From Piper betle (lineage: Eukaryota > Streptophyta > Magnoliopsida > Piperales > Piperaceae): a stretch of 64,000 bases of DNA. This document shows positions 35,561 through 49,400 of the stretch, one piece after another. The notes under the pieces were generated by a model. That model saw only the letters and a program-made list of their open reading frames with translations, ran no database searches and was not told the origin of the DNA. Made by a program: the position numbers and the translations under genes. The stretch covers positions 22,649 to 86,648 of the forward strand of contig JAURVB010001927.1 in assembly GCA_033002965.1 (NCBI GenBank). Direction: 5' to 3'. How positions within the stretch are numbered: the first letter of the stretch is position 1; each line of letters starts with the position of its first letter.

Positions 35561-37998
35561 ATTCGGACTTCAGTCGGACTTGGTAATTCGGAAATCCATG
35601 CCCACCCCTAGTCATGGGACAGTGTGCCCCACTTTAGCTATGCATATGAGTGACAATGGTTAAATTAAGAAAAATATATCGATGAATTATAGTCTGTTAT
35701 GTGACAAGATATGAGTTTATGGGAAGTAAAGATCCCAATGAAGCATAAAGATACATATAGCGTTAATCAAAATGACTACTCAAATGCAATAGAGGATTAA
35801 CTTTTGAAGTGTCCTTGAATAATTTGGCTTTAGGATGTAGAAGAAGTGAAGAAGTGGATCAAAATGAGTTACATGATCAACCATTACAAACTAGAAGTGG
35901 AAAAATTGTAAATCGTGATTTTTATAAAATAAACTTTTAAGAAAATGTGAAGATATTTAAATTAACTTATATAGTGCTGGATATAAGTATACAAACGTCA
36001 TCTAAATGACCCGTGTTAAGTGGATCCGATAAAATAACCACTTAACATGTCCTGCAATTTGGAATCAAATTAACAATAGAGTATAACGATAAGAAGATAG
36101 AAGAGTCTTAATAGACCTGTGGTCTAAACTCTAAGCATGATGTCTCCTCTACGGTGAGCTCAGACTTTGAAACCAACATCGAAGCCTACTACTAAGTAAA
36201 ATAGTGACATCTCTATATGATGCATGTTTGTAGTTTGTGCTTACATAATCAATACATCTTAATAAAGAAGACTGTTATATAAACCTAAAACTAAACATAC
36301 ATCAAACAAATCGAGATATAATAAAAGAAACAACTAATAACAAATAACACATAAATAAATACATACACATAAATAAATACATAAATAATAAATACATGAA
36401 AATAATCAATACTCTAACCATAAAATAATAATAATATATACTATATAAATGTGTGGCTAAACAAGAGTAAATATTGCATATACTCATGTTATTAACATAT
36501 AAATAATTAAATAAATAAATATATAATCATTAAATAAATAAATAAATAAATAGTTAATTTTAATTAATCATGAATAATAATAATAATAATATCATAGTCA
36601 TCATAGTTATCCAATTCAAAATACACAATTAAATACAAATAAATAATAACATACATGCAACAAACAAATAAATAAATAAATAAAATTTAATAAATATGAA
36701 TAAGATTAACATTAGTAAGTAAATATATCAATAATAATAATATATCATCATATAAGCACTCATCATATACGACAAATATCTAAATAAAAAGAATAAACAA
36801 TAATGAATAAATAAATAAATAAATAAAATAATACAATCAAAATATTCTAAATAATGTGAATATGCATATAAACTAATATAGGGTGTCTAGAATTACTAAA
36901 AACGGTCGAAAATGAGTTAAATCGGGCTAACTCACTAAATAGAACTCAGTCGGCCGGGTTAACTCGGTCTTGGTCACATAAACTACATGGTCTGGTCTGG
37001 TGGACACGGAAAAGGGTGAAATCACCACAGGTGTGGCATTGTTGCCAGCGGCAATTGTGATCACGACAGTGGTCATGGGTGGTGTCAAAATGAAGATCTT
37101 GATGAAAGTAACTATCGGTGGTTGGACCGGCTGAAGGTGGCTCGTCAAAGCGAAAAATGGCCCAAAAGGGTGGTGGTAGCAGTAGAAACCTACTACAAAA
37201 GCTTTGTTGCCAGTAGCGACTGCAACAACAATGGTAGTCGTGAGTGGTGCAAATGGAAAGCCTATCATGAGGTCATCCTGTGGGTGCCAGTTTGATGGCC
37301 GGGGCGAGCTGGTGACTCACTAGTGGTGAGCCAAAGTGACGGCGGCACTAGGGGTATAAACTCTGAAAATCATGTGAAATCTCTGGAAAATAACATGGTG
37401 CAGCTAGGGGCTAACGTGGACGACTCAGATCTTGCCATATGGCACGATTTGAAAATCTAACAACTCGTAGCCTAGTGGGGCCCACCTATGGTTATATGCA
37501 ATATGTATATGGACAAAAAGCTAAGATCGAGACCGTTCAAAGAGAAAACTAACTTTATAGGCAAGAATCGAGATAAGAAAGCTAAATGGGTCTTGAATCC
37601 TCAATTCAAGTAGGTGAAAACCTACGACTTAATCAAATTGGGCCAACAGGGCACAATCTGGTGATACAAAATCCCTATGATGCATGCAAAGAAGATACTC
37701 TGAAATTCTCAAATGGATACTAAACGCTGCAATGGCCTAAATCTAGGCCTACAACCTTGGCTAACCCATCAAAAAACATTTGTGTACCTTGTATATATAA
37801 TGATAACTCATGTTCTATTGTAGCCTATTTCAAGCTATCATCGGCATGTCAGGCATACTTAGCCACCATAACATACTCATACGACCATTTGGGCCCGATA
37901 CTCATTATCTAAAAACTGGTCTTGAACCAACTCAAGACTAGCCCGAACTGGGCAAAACTACAACTGGGTAAAACCCTAACCCGAAGTTGGGTTTTACA

Positions 37999-38018
37999 AC
38001 CTCTCCTCCTTATAAAAA
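37999..38018 (-). other. Polypurine tract of the large element
   Basis: On the minus strand TATAAGGAGGAGAGG precedes the LTR start, with GAAATTTCGAGGGCAAAA just upstream. This is the arrangement usual in front of the 3' LTR of plant Ty3-type elements. Confidence 0.7.
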
Positions 38019-38664
38019 TTTTGCCCTCGAAATTTCTTACATCAAATGCGATCGGAGGACTCAACTGAAGATGTCATCTCATTGATAAATTGGTAGCTCT
38101 CCCTCGAAAGCTAGATACACACAGCTCAAATGGACCAACATGAAGTTAGAATTCTGAACATCGACAAAGCTCACTAGCTCCTTACTAATTTGGCTAGACG
38201 GACTACACATGATTGAATCATCTGGTAAAATTGGTCATACATGCTAGAATCATCTGTCTAGACTGACCATTCAAGCTCGAATCGTCTTGCTGGACTGACC
38301 ATGCATGCTCAAATTATCTCGCACAACTAGCTCCTAGTCACTACAAACTATGGGGACTGAAATGCAATGACCTAGGCGGGAAAAACCTAAGCTCACCCCT
38401 AAGGGTTTAATGGGTAGTCGAGTAGGTACTCTAGAGTACTGCAGGGTACTAGTTTGTACTACATCAAGAAAAACTATGTCTATGCGAGGTATGCAGCCTA
38501 ACATCTACCCATGTCTCCCTAATCCTTATCAATGCAATAGGTCAACTGCTTGTACCCTCAGGGCACTCTGCTCCAGGTCTTGTGGCTATACTAGGGTGTC
38601 ATGCACATCCTGCTAGTATATGGTAGACTCTAGTACCAAATAATGGTACATGCTAATGGGCTAT

Positions 38665-41347
38665 TGTAACACCCCAAATCCGCTCCATGCTCGTGAACCG
38701 AACCGGCATGTTATAGGACCCGGTTAGGTCGGCTAACCCGAACCCAACTCGCGCAGGTCTAATCTCGGCGTCTTAAGATGAAGGTATTACTCGTCATGTA
38801 TGGATGAATGCACAGAATCCTAAGATGATACTACATGGATGACATGCAAACTAAATTACACACCATCACAATTACGATCAAAATCGATGAAAATTCTAAA
38901 ATAAAACAGACAGAATTTCCCCTAAAAGTGCAATTAGGGTCACCCTGTCAAAATACTATATATAAACATATATACAAACATGTATCTATATATCACACAA
39001 CTTCATTCACACAATTTGATGGTCATGAAAATAAAATAACTATAACAAGCTGGTTATGAGAGCAAAGTCTCATATGAAAGAAAACATCATATACTCCACG
39101 TGAACACTCTGAAAGGCACTACTGAGGAGCCACTAGGACTGCAGACCCGATAGCATCCCGAACTTACTGATCTGCTGCTGGTACTGTGCCGCTCTTGGCA
39201 CTTCTTTTTCAGTACTTCACGTAAAACTTTATCCTAAGCCCTCTCCTTACCTCCATATTTCTCCTGGCCTTGAGCACGAAGGCAGAGTACTCTCAGGCAG
39301 TCGCCTTTAATACCCTTTGAACCACAAGTCCGGACATGCGCTGTACTAAACAATACCCGTAAACCTCCACGTTCTCCGGGTGTGAGGAACTCAAACGCGG
39401 AGTTGTCAGGATCCCTCGGGAATAGAACAGTCCACTGGCACTAATCCAGAGCCCGCTTTGACTGTCACGGCATCCGCTCATGGTACGTGCAGTCGGTTTC
39501 TCCATCTCTTGTCTCACTGAAAACGCGAAAACTACATATATATAGGGCTGGGTAGGGATTTATATAATAAGCCCGAAAGCAACTTGTAGTGGATCTTATT
39601 TTCAAAATCATCCTTGAGGGATCTCATCCTCGAGGGGTTATTAATCCGAAAAACTGTTCGGTTAAATGGCCCGAGTTAAGTGGGATCCGATAAAACGCCA
39701 CTTAACCCGTCCTGCAGATAATAAAATAAACATACAATAGAAGAGCGTAAAACAAAGGCGAGTCCTAAATGGACCTGGTAGAAGCTCCAAGCGTGTCATC
39801 CTGCCTAGGCGGCAAGCTCGTACTCCGTACCTACACATCAAAACTAAATACTGACGCCCGCTAACTAAATGATGCATCAAATGCAATGAACATCACACAC
39901 AATTCAATCATCAACATCCAGCAACAGTTAAATAATCATAAATGTTAATAATTCTAACTCATCCTATTCATACTAATTTTATTGTATTTTTCAAGGTTAC
40001 GTCCTGATCACTTATCATGCTGAGACTCGATCTACCTCATTAGATCACTTAACCTTCATTCTCAATTAATTGCATCATGCAATCATAATTTCATTCATAG
40101 TCATACATTTATCCTAACTACTAACCGATTCTAGCATGTCATGCTAACAATCATCATCAATTTTAAATAATCAAATCAGAGGTAATTATACCTTACGTCA
40201 TTGGCAATCGGCCACAGCTAGGGTTCCGTCGCACGTCTCGGAGCTCAAATTCGGCGCTCATCGGCATCCGATGTTCGATCGGGATCGACTGGATGAGCTC
40301 CATGAAAGATCCGGTGAATTCCAGCGAATCCGGTTTTTCGGCTGGTTTCAGCGGTTTTCCGGCAGCTTCCGGCAGTTTTCCGGCAACAACTGCCGGCCGT
40401 GTCTACTGGCTAGAAAGCAATGGTATTGGGTACCATTGGAACCAGCTCGGCGAGCCCGACATGCCTACGGCATCGACATGGTCAGCGGAGGTGGTGCCTC
40501 ACTACAAAATAGCTAAAACAGGGCCGGTGGCGATGGGTAGCTAGATTCGGCCTGCTTGGGTGGTGATGACCTCCGCTCCGGTCGGGGAAGGTCGCTAGGG
40601 TGTCGAAGACGTCGAGGCGACTACTCGATCGCGGCGGCGACGGCCGCCGGCGGCACAGTCGGCGATGGAAGCTAGGCACAAAGGTGCGGTGCGCTTTCTT
40701 GCGTCACGGCGGCCCGATGGTGGCCAGGCCTAGTCGGGGCGACACGGCGACTCTATGGCGAGGCTGGGCGGCACCGATCTGCGCAGGATGGCGTCCACAG
40801 TAGCAGCACCGGCGCTGCATGGGGGCGGCGTCGGGTAGGGGTTTTGGATGGGGAAGAAGGAAGAAATGTCGGACGGTGAGAAAAATAACTGGGTGGCAAT
40901 ATCGTAAATATCACTTGACTCGTGTCCGACTCGAGTCAAGAATAATAACTAAGGCGTATTAAATCCTAAAAAAAATCGGGAAAAATCCCATAAAATCAAT
41001 CAAACACCACAACATTATAATGATATGCTCTATGACTAACAACCCACCCAAAGTGCCCGTAATGCTTCCTAACGCAGCAAACAGCCTAAAACTAATATTA
41101 CGATCCACTATATATAAAAATAAAATAAAAAATGACTGGCATACTCTCATATATTCTGATAACTCATTCTGTTCTGCTATGTTCATGATGTTATCATCAT
41201 ATATTTGGGTACGCATGACCCTCATAGCTCATATACACGACTGGCGTTGGCTCAGTACATGTGTTATGAATTTGACTCGACTCGAAAATAACGGTCGAAC
41301 CGACCAGTTCTGAATATAAAACCCTGACTCAAATCGTGGGTTTTACA
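38665..41347 (-). mobile_element. Solo LTR, 2,683 bp, target duplication GCTAT
   Basis: Starts TGTAACACCCC and ends GGGTTTTACA, flanked by perfect GCTAT copies (38660-38664 and 41348-41352). It is the same family as 32680-35560 but about 200 bp shorter. It has no internal region. It lies in the interior of the large element. Confidence 0.93.
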
Positions 41348-44300
41348 GCTATATGGTTCACTGTCGCTAATCTCTCAAGTGTCTGGGTAAGAGGAACTAG
41401 ACCGCTCACCAGGTCCTAGCTAACTCGGTCCCAAGTCAAGTATTCACTCTTTTCCATAATGGAACAAGGACAACTGTTATAACTCTATTGTATGTTATGA
41501 CTTTTATAACCATTTATATGACCACTAACTACTACTGAAGAGGGCTCTTTGTGATGGAATGGGGGCAAAAATACCTGTACATGTACAACGTGTCTCAACG
41601 AGTATGAAAACATACTATCTATGGAACTGTAGAATATGTATCTAGTTAATGGAGTCCACACTAGCCAATGTCTGCTCATCTCAACCATCAGGTAAACTAA
41701 TGGTAGGATTGATATATCTGAAAGGGTGAGTGTGAAAATGCTCGGCTCTGTCTGATATCTCTGGTCACTTGAAAAGAGACTAGATCTCTCATGGCAAATT
41801 GGTCACATTGCTCTAAGACTTTAACTAGGAGGCGTCTCATCTTAAATGGTCTAACATCAGGTGTGTTGGGAAAGTACACTAAGCTGAGAAAATCCTACTA
41901 GGTATATATTAAGAGTCTTCATTTGAGTTACAACGGGGTAATAAAATTCTAAATAGGATACTGGGTAACTCAAAAATATAGGTAGGTCAATGGACATGTC
42001 TCCAAGATCATCATGATTTGTCTCTATCACAGGTGGCCAACCTATGGAACATGAAATCAATAAAAAGTCTAAGAGATGGCTCTTAAGTGACTCTAATTCA
42101 ATCAACTAACAGCAAGCATGCGTTTCTCGATGTCGTACTAGTCACTCACTTCTAAATAGATGGGCGTCAAACTACCTCAAGAACCACTATCTTTCCTCAA
42201 GTCTATGGGGACTCATAGTGAGGTTTGAGATGTGTCTCATCCGCTCTTCAGTGGTGTGTGACCTGCCGTCCTGTACCGATTTGTAGTACTAATCTTGACT
42301 CACATAACTACTACCGTTGTGGTAGATTCTCAAGCAAAGCTGTCAGTTAAGATGAACAAACACTGGTGTCCCTCTATTTGGTTAGCATGGTCTAGTCTGG
42401 CTGAAGTCCCTGTCTACGTCTCTCTCAAGCTTGGGTGAAGTTGTCTCCTCCTGACTGGTTTGTTATCTGTTACTTACACTATAAGTCCTAAACAGTACTA
42501 CGAACATACCTCCTATACTTGGGGCAAAGGCTCAATCCTATGTCTCAAGGACAGGACCTAATAGTGTTAGGGAAACACAAGGAAATCACTCTCTCCTTTA
42601 AGGAAACTCCTCACTAAACCCACCATCTAAGCTAAGAACTCTAATGCGAGTCGAATACCTCTCACTACTTGAGGTCACACTGCATGTCTGACCATCTGTA
42701 TGATCTAATTACCCTAGCTATAACTCATATGTCTGTTGTCTTGCTGACTGAACAATATAACCATTGTGGCCATCTCATCTAGAGGTCATACTGCCATGTT
42801 CTTGACTCTCCATGTGCATCCCTATAAGACCGTCACTTACACTGTCTAATGATCCCTATAAGACTGTCACTAACACTATCTTGCAATACGCATCTAACCT
42901 AAGGATGTCAGGTCAATGCGATAGTATGCAAGACGGCTAGTGAAGTCAATCCTATGTCATCTCTTTGAAACAATCTCAGTGCACCTAACTTTCCTTTGCT
43001 TGGCTGATGTTACCGTAGCTATATCTTGTCCTCAATCTCTAACCCAAATATGCTATGAATGTTATGACATGAGGTCTCTATGCAATGATAAGAGCATCCT
43101 CAAGTAGTTGTCCTCCTGCAGGGTGAGGTAACTACTTGGCCATTGCTTTCATCATAACCGCTCACTCAGATGACGGTAGTGCATCATGGACGGTGGTTGT
43201 GCATCACGGATGGTAGTTGTGCATCACGGCCAGTGGTTGGGCAACTTGGATAGTGGTTGCACGTCACAGATGATAGTTGTACTTCTCAGATGGTGGTTGT
43301 GCAACTTGGATGGTGATTGTGCAACTCAGGTGCTAAAGTCTAATCCCAATCATATACTTACTATCTCTGACATGTCTTCCTCCATGTGTCGATCTCATCA
43401 GAGGTAGCTACTATTAACTCCTTTCAAGTTATCCAACTATGCGTGCAACTATGCATGTCTTATCCAACTATACGATATTAAACCAATGTTAAACTTACAC
43501 TTATCTCCCGTATTCTGGGGTGAATGCTTCTATAAATGCTGATTGGTTCTCAATAACAATTACTGATCTGGACCTAATAGATTGAGTAAAATCCGGTTAA
43601 CCGTCTAATCTGTGGTCAAAGGTAATCTCGCGCATCTTTAGTGTGTTTATGCCTCTATCTGGTGAAGAGTAAACAACAATAATGTTTTGATAGACATACA
43701 GTAGTGGAAGAGGGGGAGGTGGTGAAGTGTCCATGGGATTATAGATCTACTTTGCTACTCATCCTCATCCACTGTAATGTCCTAAAAATGGTCCATCAAA
43801 GTCATCTACCACAAACTCTTATTTGTGCTCCAAGTGCTTAAGTGGATCTACTAGCATACCCACATCCTCCATCCATAATGATCTATCTGAAGGTCTAAGT
43901 TCTCCAAGATAGACCTTGGTCTATGCCTAATGGATCTGTTTAATGCACTCAATGATCCAAGCTCCCATTGTAAGTATGTGAGTATGTGTGTATCTCCATA
44001 ATCCAAGCTCCCTACTTGTGTTATCTCTTATAACACTGCCTTACATTGTACGCCATGTCCCAAGAAAGAACTCATGTGTTGACATGAGAAAGACGGGCAA
44101 GTACACAAATGTGATCCCCAAAATTCTAGGTACTCCTGGTCACCATCCAACTAAACCTCAACTAACTGAACATGTGCACACTCTTTATCGTCCAAATCTC
44201 TAACACAAAAAAGGAAAGTCATGTCTCAAAGCATTTTATGACATTTCTGTAACGACCCGGCCATTTGTCACAACATTGTGGGCCTAGCTGGCCAGGTGTT

Positions 44301-44629
44301 ACTCACACTTAAGCAAATATGTCTAACATTTTTTAAAAAACATCTATAAAGATCTCATAGTCTTAGACCGTTTCCCATTAGCCACACTTATTTCTCAAAT
44401 AAATAATAAAAGGAGTCCTCATATTTATTTTGCTCCATGCCCTGGTTGCCAATCACCTACTTTCGTATCTGCACACCTGCGGAGGCAATTCCGTGTTAGT
44501 GATTACAACACTAAGTAGTATAATAGATAAAACAAATCAAGTACATTCCACTATTTCCTTATGTTTATTTTAATATGCGGTGGAGCGATTCCGCTATACT
44601 CCAAAATAATGCGGAGGAGGTATCCGCTG

Positions 44630-45140
44630 TGATCCGCACACCCCGGCCGTAGGCCTTTTGTGGGGAGGCTACCACTACCGTCTCCAGTGCCAGTGCCTCG
44701 CACACCCCGGCCGTAGCCTTTTTGTGGGGAAGCTATCACTGCACTCAGGTGATTGCTACGCCCTGTTTGTGGGGAAGCTCTCACTACCAATTCTAGTGCC
44801 AGTGCCTCGCACACCCCGGCCGTAGCCTTTTTATAGGGAGGCTATCACTGCACTCAGGTGAATGCTACGCCTCGTTTGTGGGGAAGCTCTCACTGCCAAT
44901 TCTAGTGCCAGTGCCTCACACACTCCGGCTGTAGCCTTTTTATGGGGAGGCTATCACTGCACTCAGGTGAATGCTACGCCCCGTTTGTGGGGAAGCTCTC
45001 ACTGCCAACTCTAGTGCCAGTGCCTCATACACCCTGGCCGTAGCCTTTTTATGGGGAGGCTATCACTGCACTCCAGTGCGATGGAAGAATCGTTGTGCCT
45101 CGCTCACCCCGGCCGTAGCCTTTTTATGGGGCGGCTATCA
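44630..45140. repeat. 109-bp minisatellite
   Basis: CCCCGGCCGTAG or close variants occur at about 44641, 44705, 44814, 44923, 45032 and 45107, a spacing of 109 bp in the middle and shorter at the edges. Each unit is made of two similar halves, TGGGGAGGCTATCACTGCA and TGGGGAAGCTCTCACTGCC, so the unit is itself a dimer. Confidence 0.92.
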
Positions 45141-45784
45141 CTACTCCAAAACAATATCGATGCATTACACAATTTACGCACATAATACGACCCCGTGTCG
45201 GACTGAGTCAATTTTTTGACCCCGGTTGCACTCGGTGCATGGTGGTCGAATCTGGGCTCAGGCCGACCAAAGCTACCAATAAGGAAAATACGATGTTCTA
45301 CCTATTATACGTATCTGACTTGTGATTTCGTCTGACTGTGACCCGTGAACCCTAATCTGAATGAGGGCATAAAATTATACATTACTATAATTTTATTTTG
45401 CATGAACCTACATGCAACTTACATGACTAATATACTATCAATTTTAAATGATGTAATTAGTTCATGTTAGTCTTCATTTCTTATTAAATTTTCAGCAATT
45501 CTAATGATAATTAATTATTAATTATCATTATCCAAATCCCCATTATCTAATTGATAATTTAATTATTAACATGTCCATTTACAAAACAACTAAGCAATCA
45601 ATAAGAACCCCATGCATAAGACGCTAGAGATCTAGCAACTTGGTAGGGCGTCTTCAATAAACCTTGCATGCAAGAATCCTATTGGAAACAAATAAGATGA
45701 GGGAAGAAATACTCACACAGTAATAGGAAGGCCGCCTGAGACGGAGATGAGGGATGAAATACTCCCTCCTCCTGCATATATATA

Positions 45785-46068
45785 CACTTCAACCATTCCC
45801 TCCATTAAATTCTCATACCCCATCATCCATTGGTATTTCCTAGGTTCAACGAGCCCCTTCATTAAATTCTCACACCCCATCATCCATTCATGAATACCAT
45901 TCCCTCCATTAAATTCTCATACCTCATCATCCATTGGTATTTCCTAGGTTCAACGAGCCCCTTCATTAAATTCTCACACCCCATCATCCATTGGTATTTC
46001 CTAGGTTCAACGACCCCTTCATTAAATTCACACACCCCATCATCCATTTATGAATAGGTATTTTCTAG
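45785..46068. repeat. About 60-bp tandem repeat
   Basis: Repeated units contain CATTAAATTCTCACACCCC, ATCATCCATTGGTATTTCC and TAGGTTCAACGAGCCCC in order, four to five times, with some units lacking the last module. Confidence 0.9.
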
Positions 46069-46405
46069 GTGACCTTAAGTCGAACCATGACCAGTGGACT
46101 TAATAACCAACCATATCAGTCCGTCTATATTTATTTCATAATATTTAGGTTCGAGTCTTGTAATAATTTTCATGGTTTTTACATTTCAATGAGATTCATA
46201 CTGGCATCTACTGAAATCATGATCTCATATCCATCACATAACTTCTCTAACCGTTTGTACTGAAACATCCACTACTTAGGTATGACTGAGCACACAATCT
46301 AAAACACTAAGAAAAAACCAAAAGAAATACCTGTCGAGTTGACTAAGGACGTCTCCACACACTCGGCTCAAAACAAAAGTCTTCCATCTCAATAGACCAA
46401 AACAT

Positions 46406-46418
46406 GGTTCTGATATCA
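46406..46418 (-). other. Primer-binding site of the large element
   Basis: On the minus strand TGATATCAGAACC follows the 5' LTR end by four bases. It resembles the initiator-methionine tRNA site TGGTATCAGAGCC. Confidence 0.7.
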
Positions 46419-46422
46419 AAAC

Positions 46423-49400
46423 TGTGACACCCCAATTTCGGTTCACCTAAGAACCAGATCGGAAATGTCATGATGAAGTCGAGTTATATCAAAAGTAGCT
46501 AGTCTATAAGACTCGATTAATAATATAGATCAAAGTAACCCGTTTAGCTTCAAGAGAATGGAAGGCATCACTAAATACGTGTCAAAAACACGTCAGATAT
46601 AAGTAAAAGTGTAAAGGAAAATAACTGTGTTGAGCTCCAGCGTGTGTGGCATTTATTTGTCCTCCCACCAAAACTGACTAAGAATCAAGAAACCTACGTA
46701 TATAATAGAAAAAACGTCAGTAACAAGTGTTACTAGACCAGAAATAACTAATAGTCAAACTGGCACAGGAGAGCTAACCCTCCTATTAAATGAAAATATA
46801 TATATACTTCACAAAATCTCTCATAAGGGCGTTAATTATAAGCCGTCGACCTCACGCGATAGCATCCCCTTTCTATCTCATTTCAAGCCTCATCAACTTT
46901 AAAAACTATCCCTTATGCGGGAACATCAATTTTTTTCTTTTAACTCTATACATCCTTTGTATCACTGCTGGCCCTAAGTACAAAGGTTGAGTACTCTTAG
47001 GCATGCGCCTTCAGTACCCTTTGAAACCACAAGTCTAGACATGCGTTGCATTGCAGTACCCGTAAAGCTCCACACTTCTCCGGGTTTAAGGAACTCAAAG
47101 GTGGGATTATCAGGATCCCTCGGAAATGGAATGGGCGCCCACCAAATTCAGAGCCTGCTTTGAGTAACGCACGCCCTATTTAATAATGCAGTCATCAATT
47201 TTCCCTTGTGTCACATCTCACTGGACCCAGAAAACTAGAGAAAATCATATATAGGCCTGGGAATAGATTTATATAATAAGTCTGAAGACTACTTGCGGTG
47301 GATATTGTTTTCGAAATCAGGCTTAAGGGTCTCATCCTCAAGGGTTATTAATTACGAATGTAAAATATGTCTAAATGAGCCGTGTTAAGTTGGGGCTATA
47401 AAATAGCCACTTAGTTCATCCTACAATCTAAAAATCAAATCAACACTAAAGTATAGCGATAAAAATGAGAAGAGTCCTAATGGACATGTGGTCCAAGCTT
47501 CAAGAGTAATGTCTCCTCTATGATGAGCTCGGACTCTCAAACCTACATCGAAGCCCACTGCTAAGTAAAATACTAACATCTCTATATGATGCATGCTTGT
47601 GGGTTGTGCTTACATCATTAGTACATACTAATAAAGAAGATCGCTAAATAAACCTACAACTAAACATATAGCCAGTAAATCAAGACACAATAAAAAAATA
47701 ACTAGTAACAAATAATAAATAAATAAATACATGCACTCATGAATAAATAGATAAATAAGAAATACATGAAAACAATCAATACTCTAATCATAAAATAATA
47801 CTAATATCATATACTATATAAATACATGACTAAACACAAGTAAATATCACATATACTCATTTTAATAAACATATAAATAAATAAATAATTAATTATATAA
47901 TCATTTAATAAATAAATAAATAAATAGTCAATTTTAACTAATCATGAATAATAATAATAATATTATAATCATCATAGTAATCCAATTCAAAATACACAAT
48001 TAAATACAAATAAATAATAATATACATGCAACGAACAAATAGATAAATAAATAAACAAATAAATAAATGAAATTTAATAAACATAAATAAGATTAATATT
48101 AACAAGTAAATATGTCAATAATAATAATAAATCATCACATAAGCATTCATCATATATGACAAACATCTAAATAAAAAGAATAAACAATAATGAATAAATA
48201 AATAAATATAATCATAATATCAAAATATGCTATATAATGTGAATATGCATATAAATTAATATATGGGTTCTCGAATTAATGAAAACGGTCGAAAATGAGC
48301 TGAACTAGGTTAACTCACTAACCGAACTGGGTTGGCCGAGTTAACTCGATCTGGGTCAGATAAACTAGTGGGCTGGGTTTGCTGGGCTGATCTTGTCCAG
48401 TGGACACGGACATGGACACGGGCAAGCAAGTGGACACAAACAGGTGAACATGACTTGGGCTGGCAGACATGAACATCAGCAAGCAAATGCGTACACTGGC
48501 AAGCAGATGCGAATAGGGGTATACAGGTCCGATGGGGCGGGTAGCGACCATTGCCAAAAAATGCTGACGGCAACTCTGCTGAGGTCACCGCCAGTAGGGA
48601 TTGACAACCTTTTCGATGAGGAAGATGATGGTGGTCGCCATTGGCAGAGTCCGGCCGCTGGTAGGCGAGAAAGGGGTAGAATCGCCACGGGTGCGCTGTT
48701 GCCAGCGGCGATCGCAGCTACGGTGGTGGTCATAGGTGATCTCAAAATGAAGATCTTGATGAAGGTTATCTGTTTGGGTGGTCAAACCAGTCGGAGGTGG
48801 CTTGTTGGCACTAGAAAACGGCCCAAAAGGGTGGCGGCAATGGCAAAAACTGGATGCAAAAACTCCATCATCGGCGGTGACTATGGCTGCGCCAGTGGTC
48901 GTGAGTGGTACGAATGAAAAGCCTATCGCGAGGCGGTCTTGGGGTTGCCAGTTCGGTGGCAGCGGCATTAGGGGTGTAAACTCTGAAAATCGTAGGAAAT
49001 CTCTTGAAACTAACATGGTGAAGTTATGGTTGACATGGACGGCTCAGATCTTGCCACATGGCACGATCTGAATGTTAGATAATTTGTAGCCTAGTGGGGC
49101 CCACCTATGGGTATATGCAATATGTATATGGACGAAAAGCTCGGATCGAGACCGTCCAAAGTCCAAACTGACTTGAGTACTAAAAGTGACTTTATAGGCA
49201 AGAATTGAGACAAGAAGGTTATATGGGCCTCAAATCTTCAACTCAATAGAGTAAAAACCTACTACTCAATTAAGCTGGGCCCACAGGGACACAATATAGT
49301 GATCCAAAATCTCTATAATGCATGCAAAGAGATTCCCTAAAAATCCCAAGCAGATACTAAATCCTGAAACGGCCTAAATCTTGCCCTACAACCCTGGCTA

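Larger units (their letters stand above)
31195..35610. mobile_element. hAT-type DNA transposon with captured gene piece
   Basis: Terminal inverted repeats TAGGGGTGGGCATTGG (31195) and CCATGCCCACCCCTA (ending 35610) have the form typical of hAT elements. An 8-bp target duplication is seen: GTCATGGT (31187-31194) and GTCATGGG (35611-35618), one mismatch. Without the nested solo LTR (2,881 bp plus its target copy) the element is about 1.5 kb and has no transposase. It contains an RRM gene fragment with intron-like sequence. Confidence 0.8.
30008..37998 (-). repeat. 3' LTR of the large element, interrupted
   Basis: Ends match the partner LTR: minus-strand start TGTAAAACCCAACTTCGGG at 37998 and end at 30008 (plus strand TGTGTCACCCCGATTTCGG). 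Between about 30637 and 35995 the expected ~330 bp (present at about 47055-47370 in the 5' LTR) are replaced by foreign sequence that includes a hAT element and a solo LTR. Confidence 0.8.
44248..46183 (-). mobile_element. Third-family solo LTR rich in minisatellite
   Basis: On the minus strand it would start TGTAAAAACC (46183) and end GGGTCGTTACA (44248), typical LTR ends. ATTTC precedes 44248 and recurs at 46183-46187, overlapping the terminal base, so the duplication is probable but one base ambiguous. The interior contains two tandem arrays and the GC-rich stretch 44570-45250. No coding region. Confidence 0.6.
38019..46405 (-). other. Internal region of the large element, no pol genes
   Basis: After removing the solo LTRs at 38665-41347 and 44248-46183, the remaining sequence (38019-38664, 41348-44247, 46184-46405) has only short frames. 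I find no protease, RT, integrase or zinc-knuckle motif on either strand. Positions 43180-43330 hold an imperfect array of GATGGTGGTTGTGCA-like units. Positions 42820-42890 hold a repeated ATCCCTATAAGAC-GTCACT unit. Confidence 0.6.
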
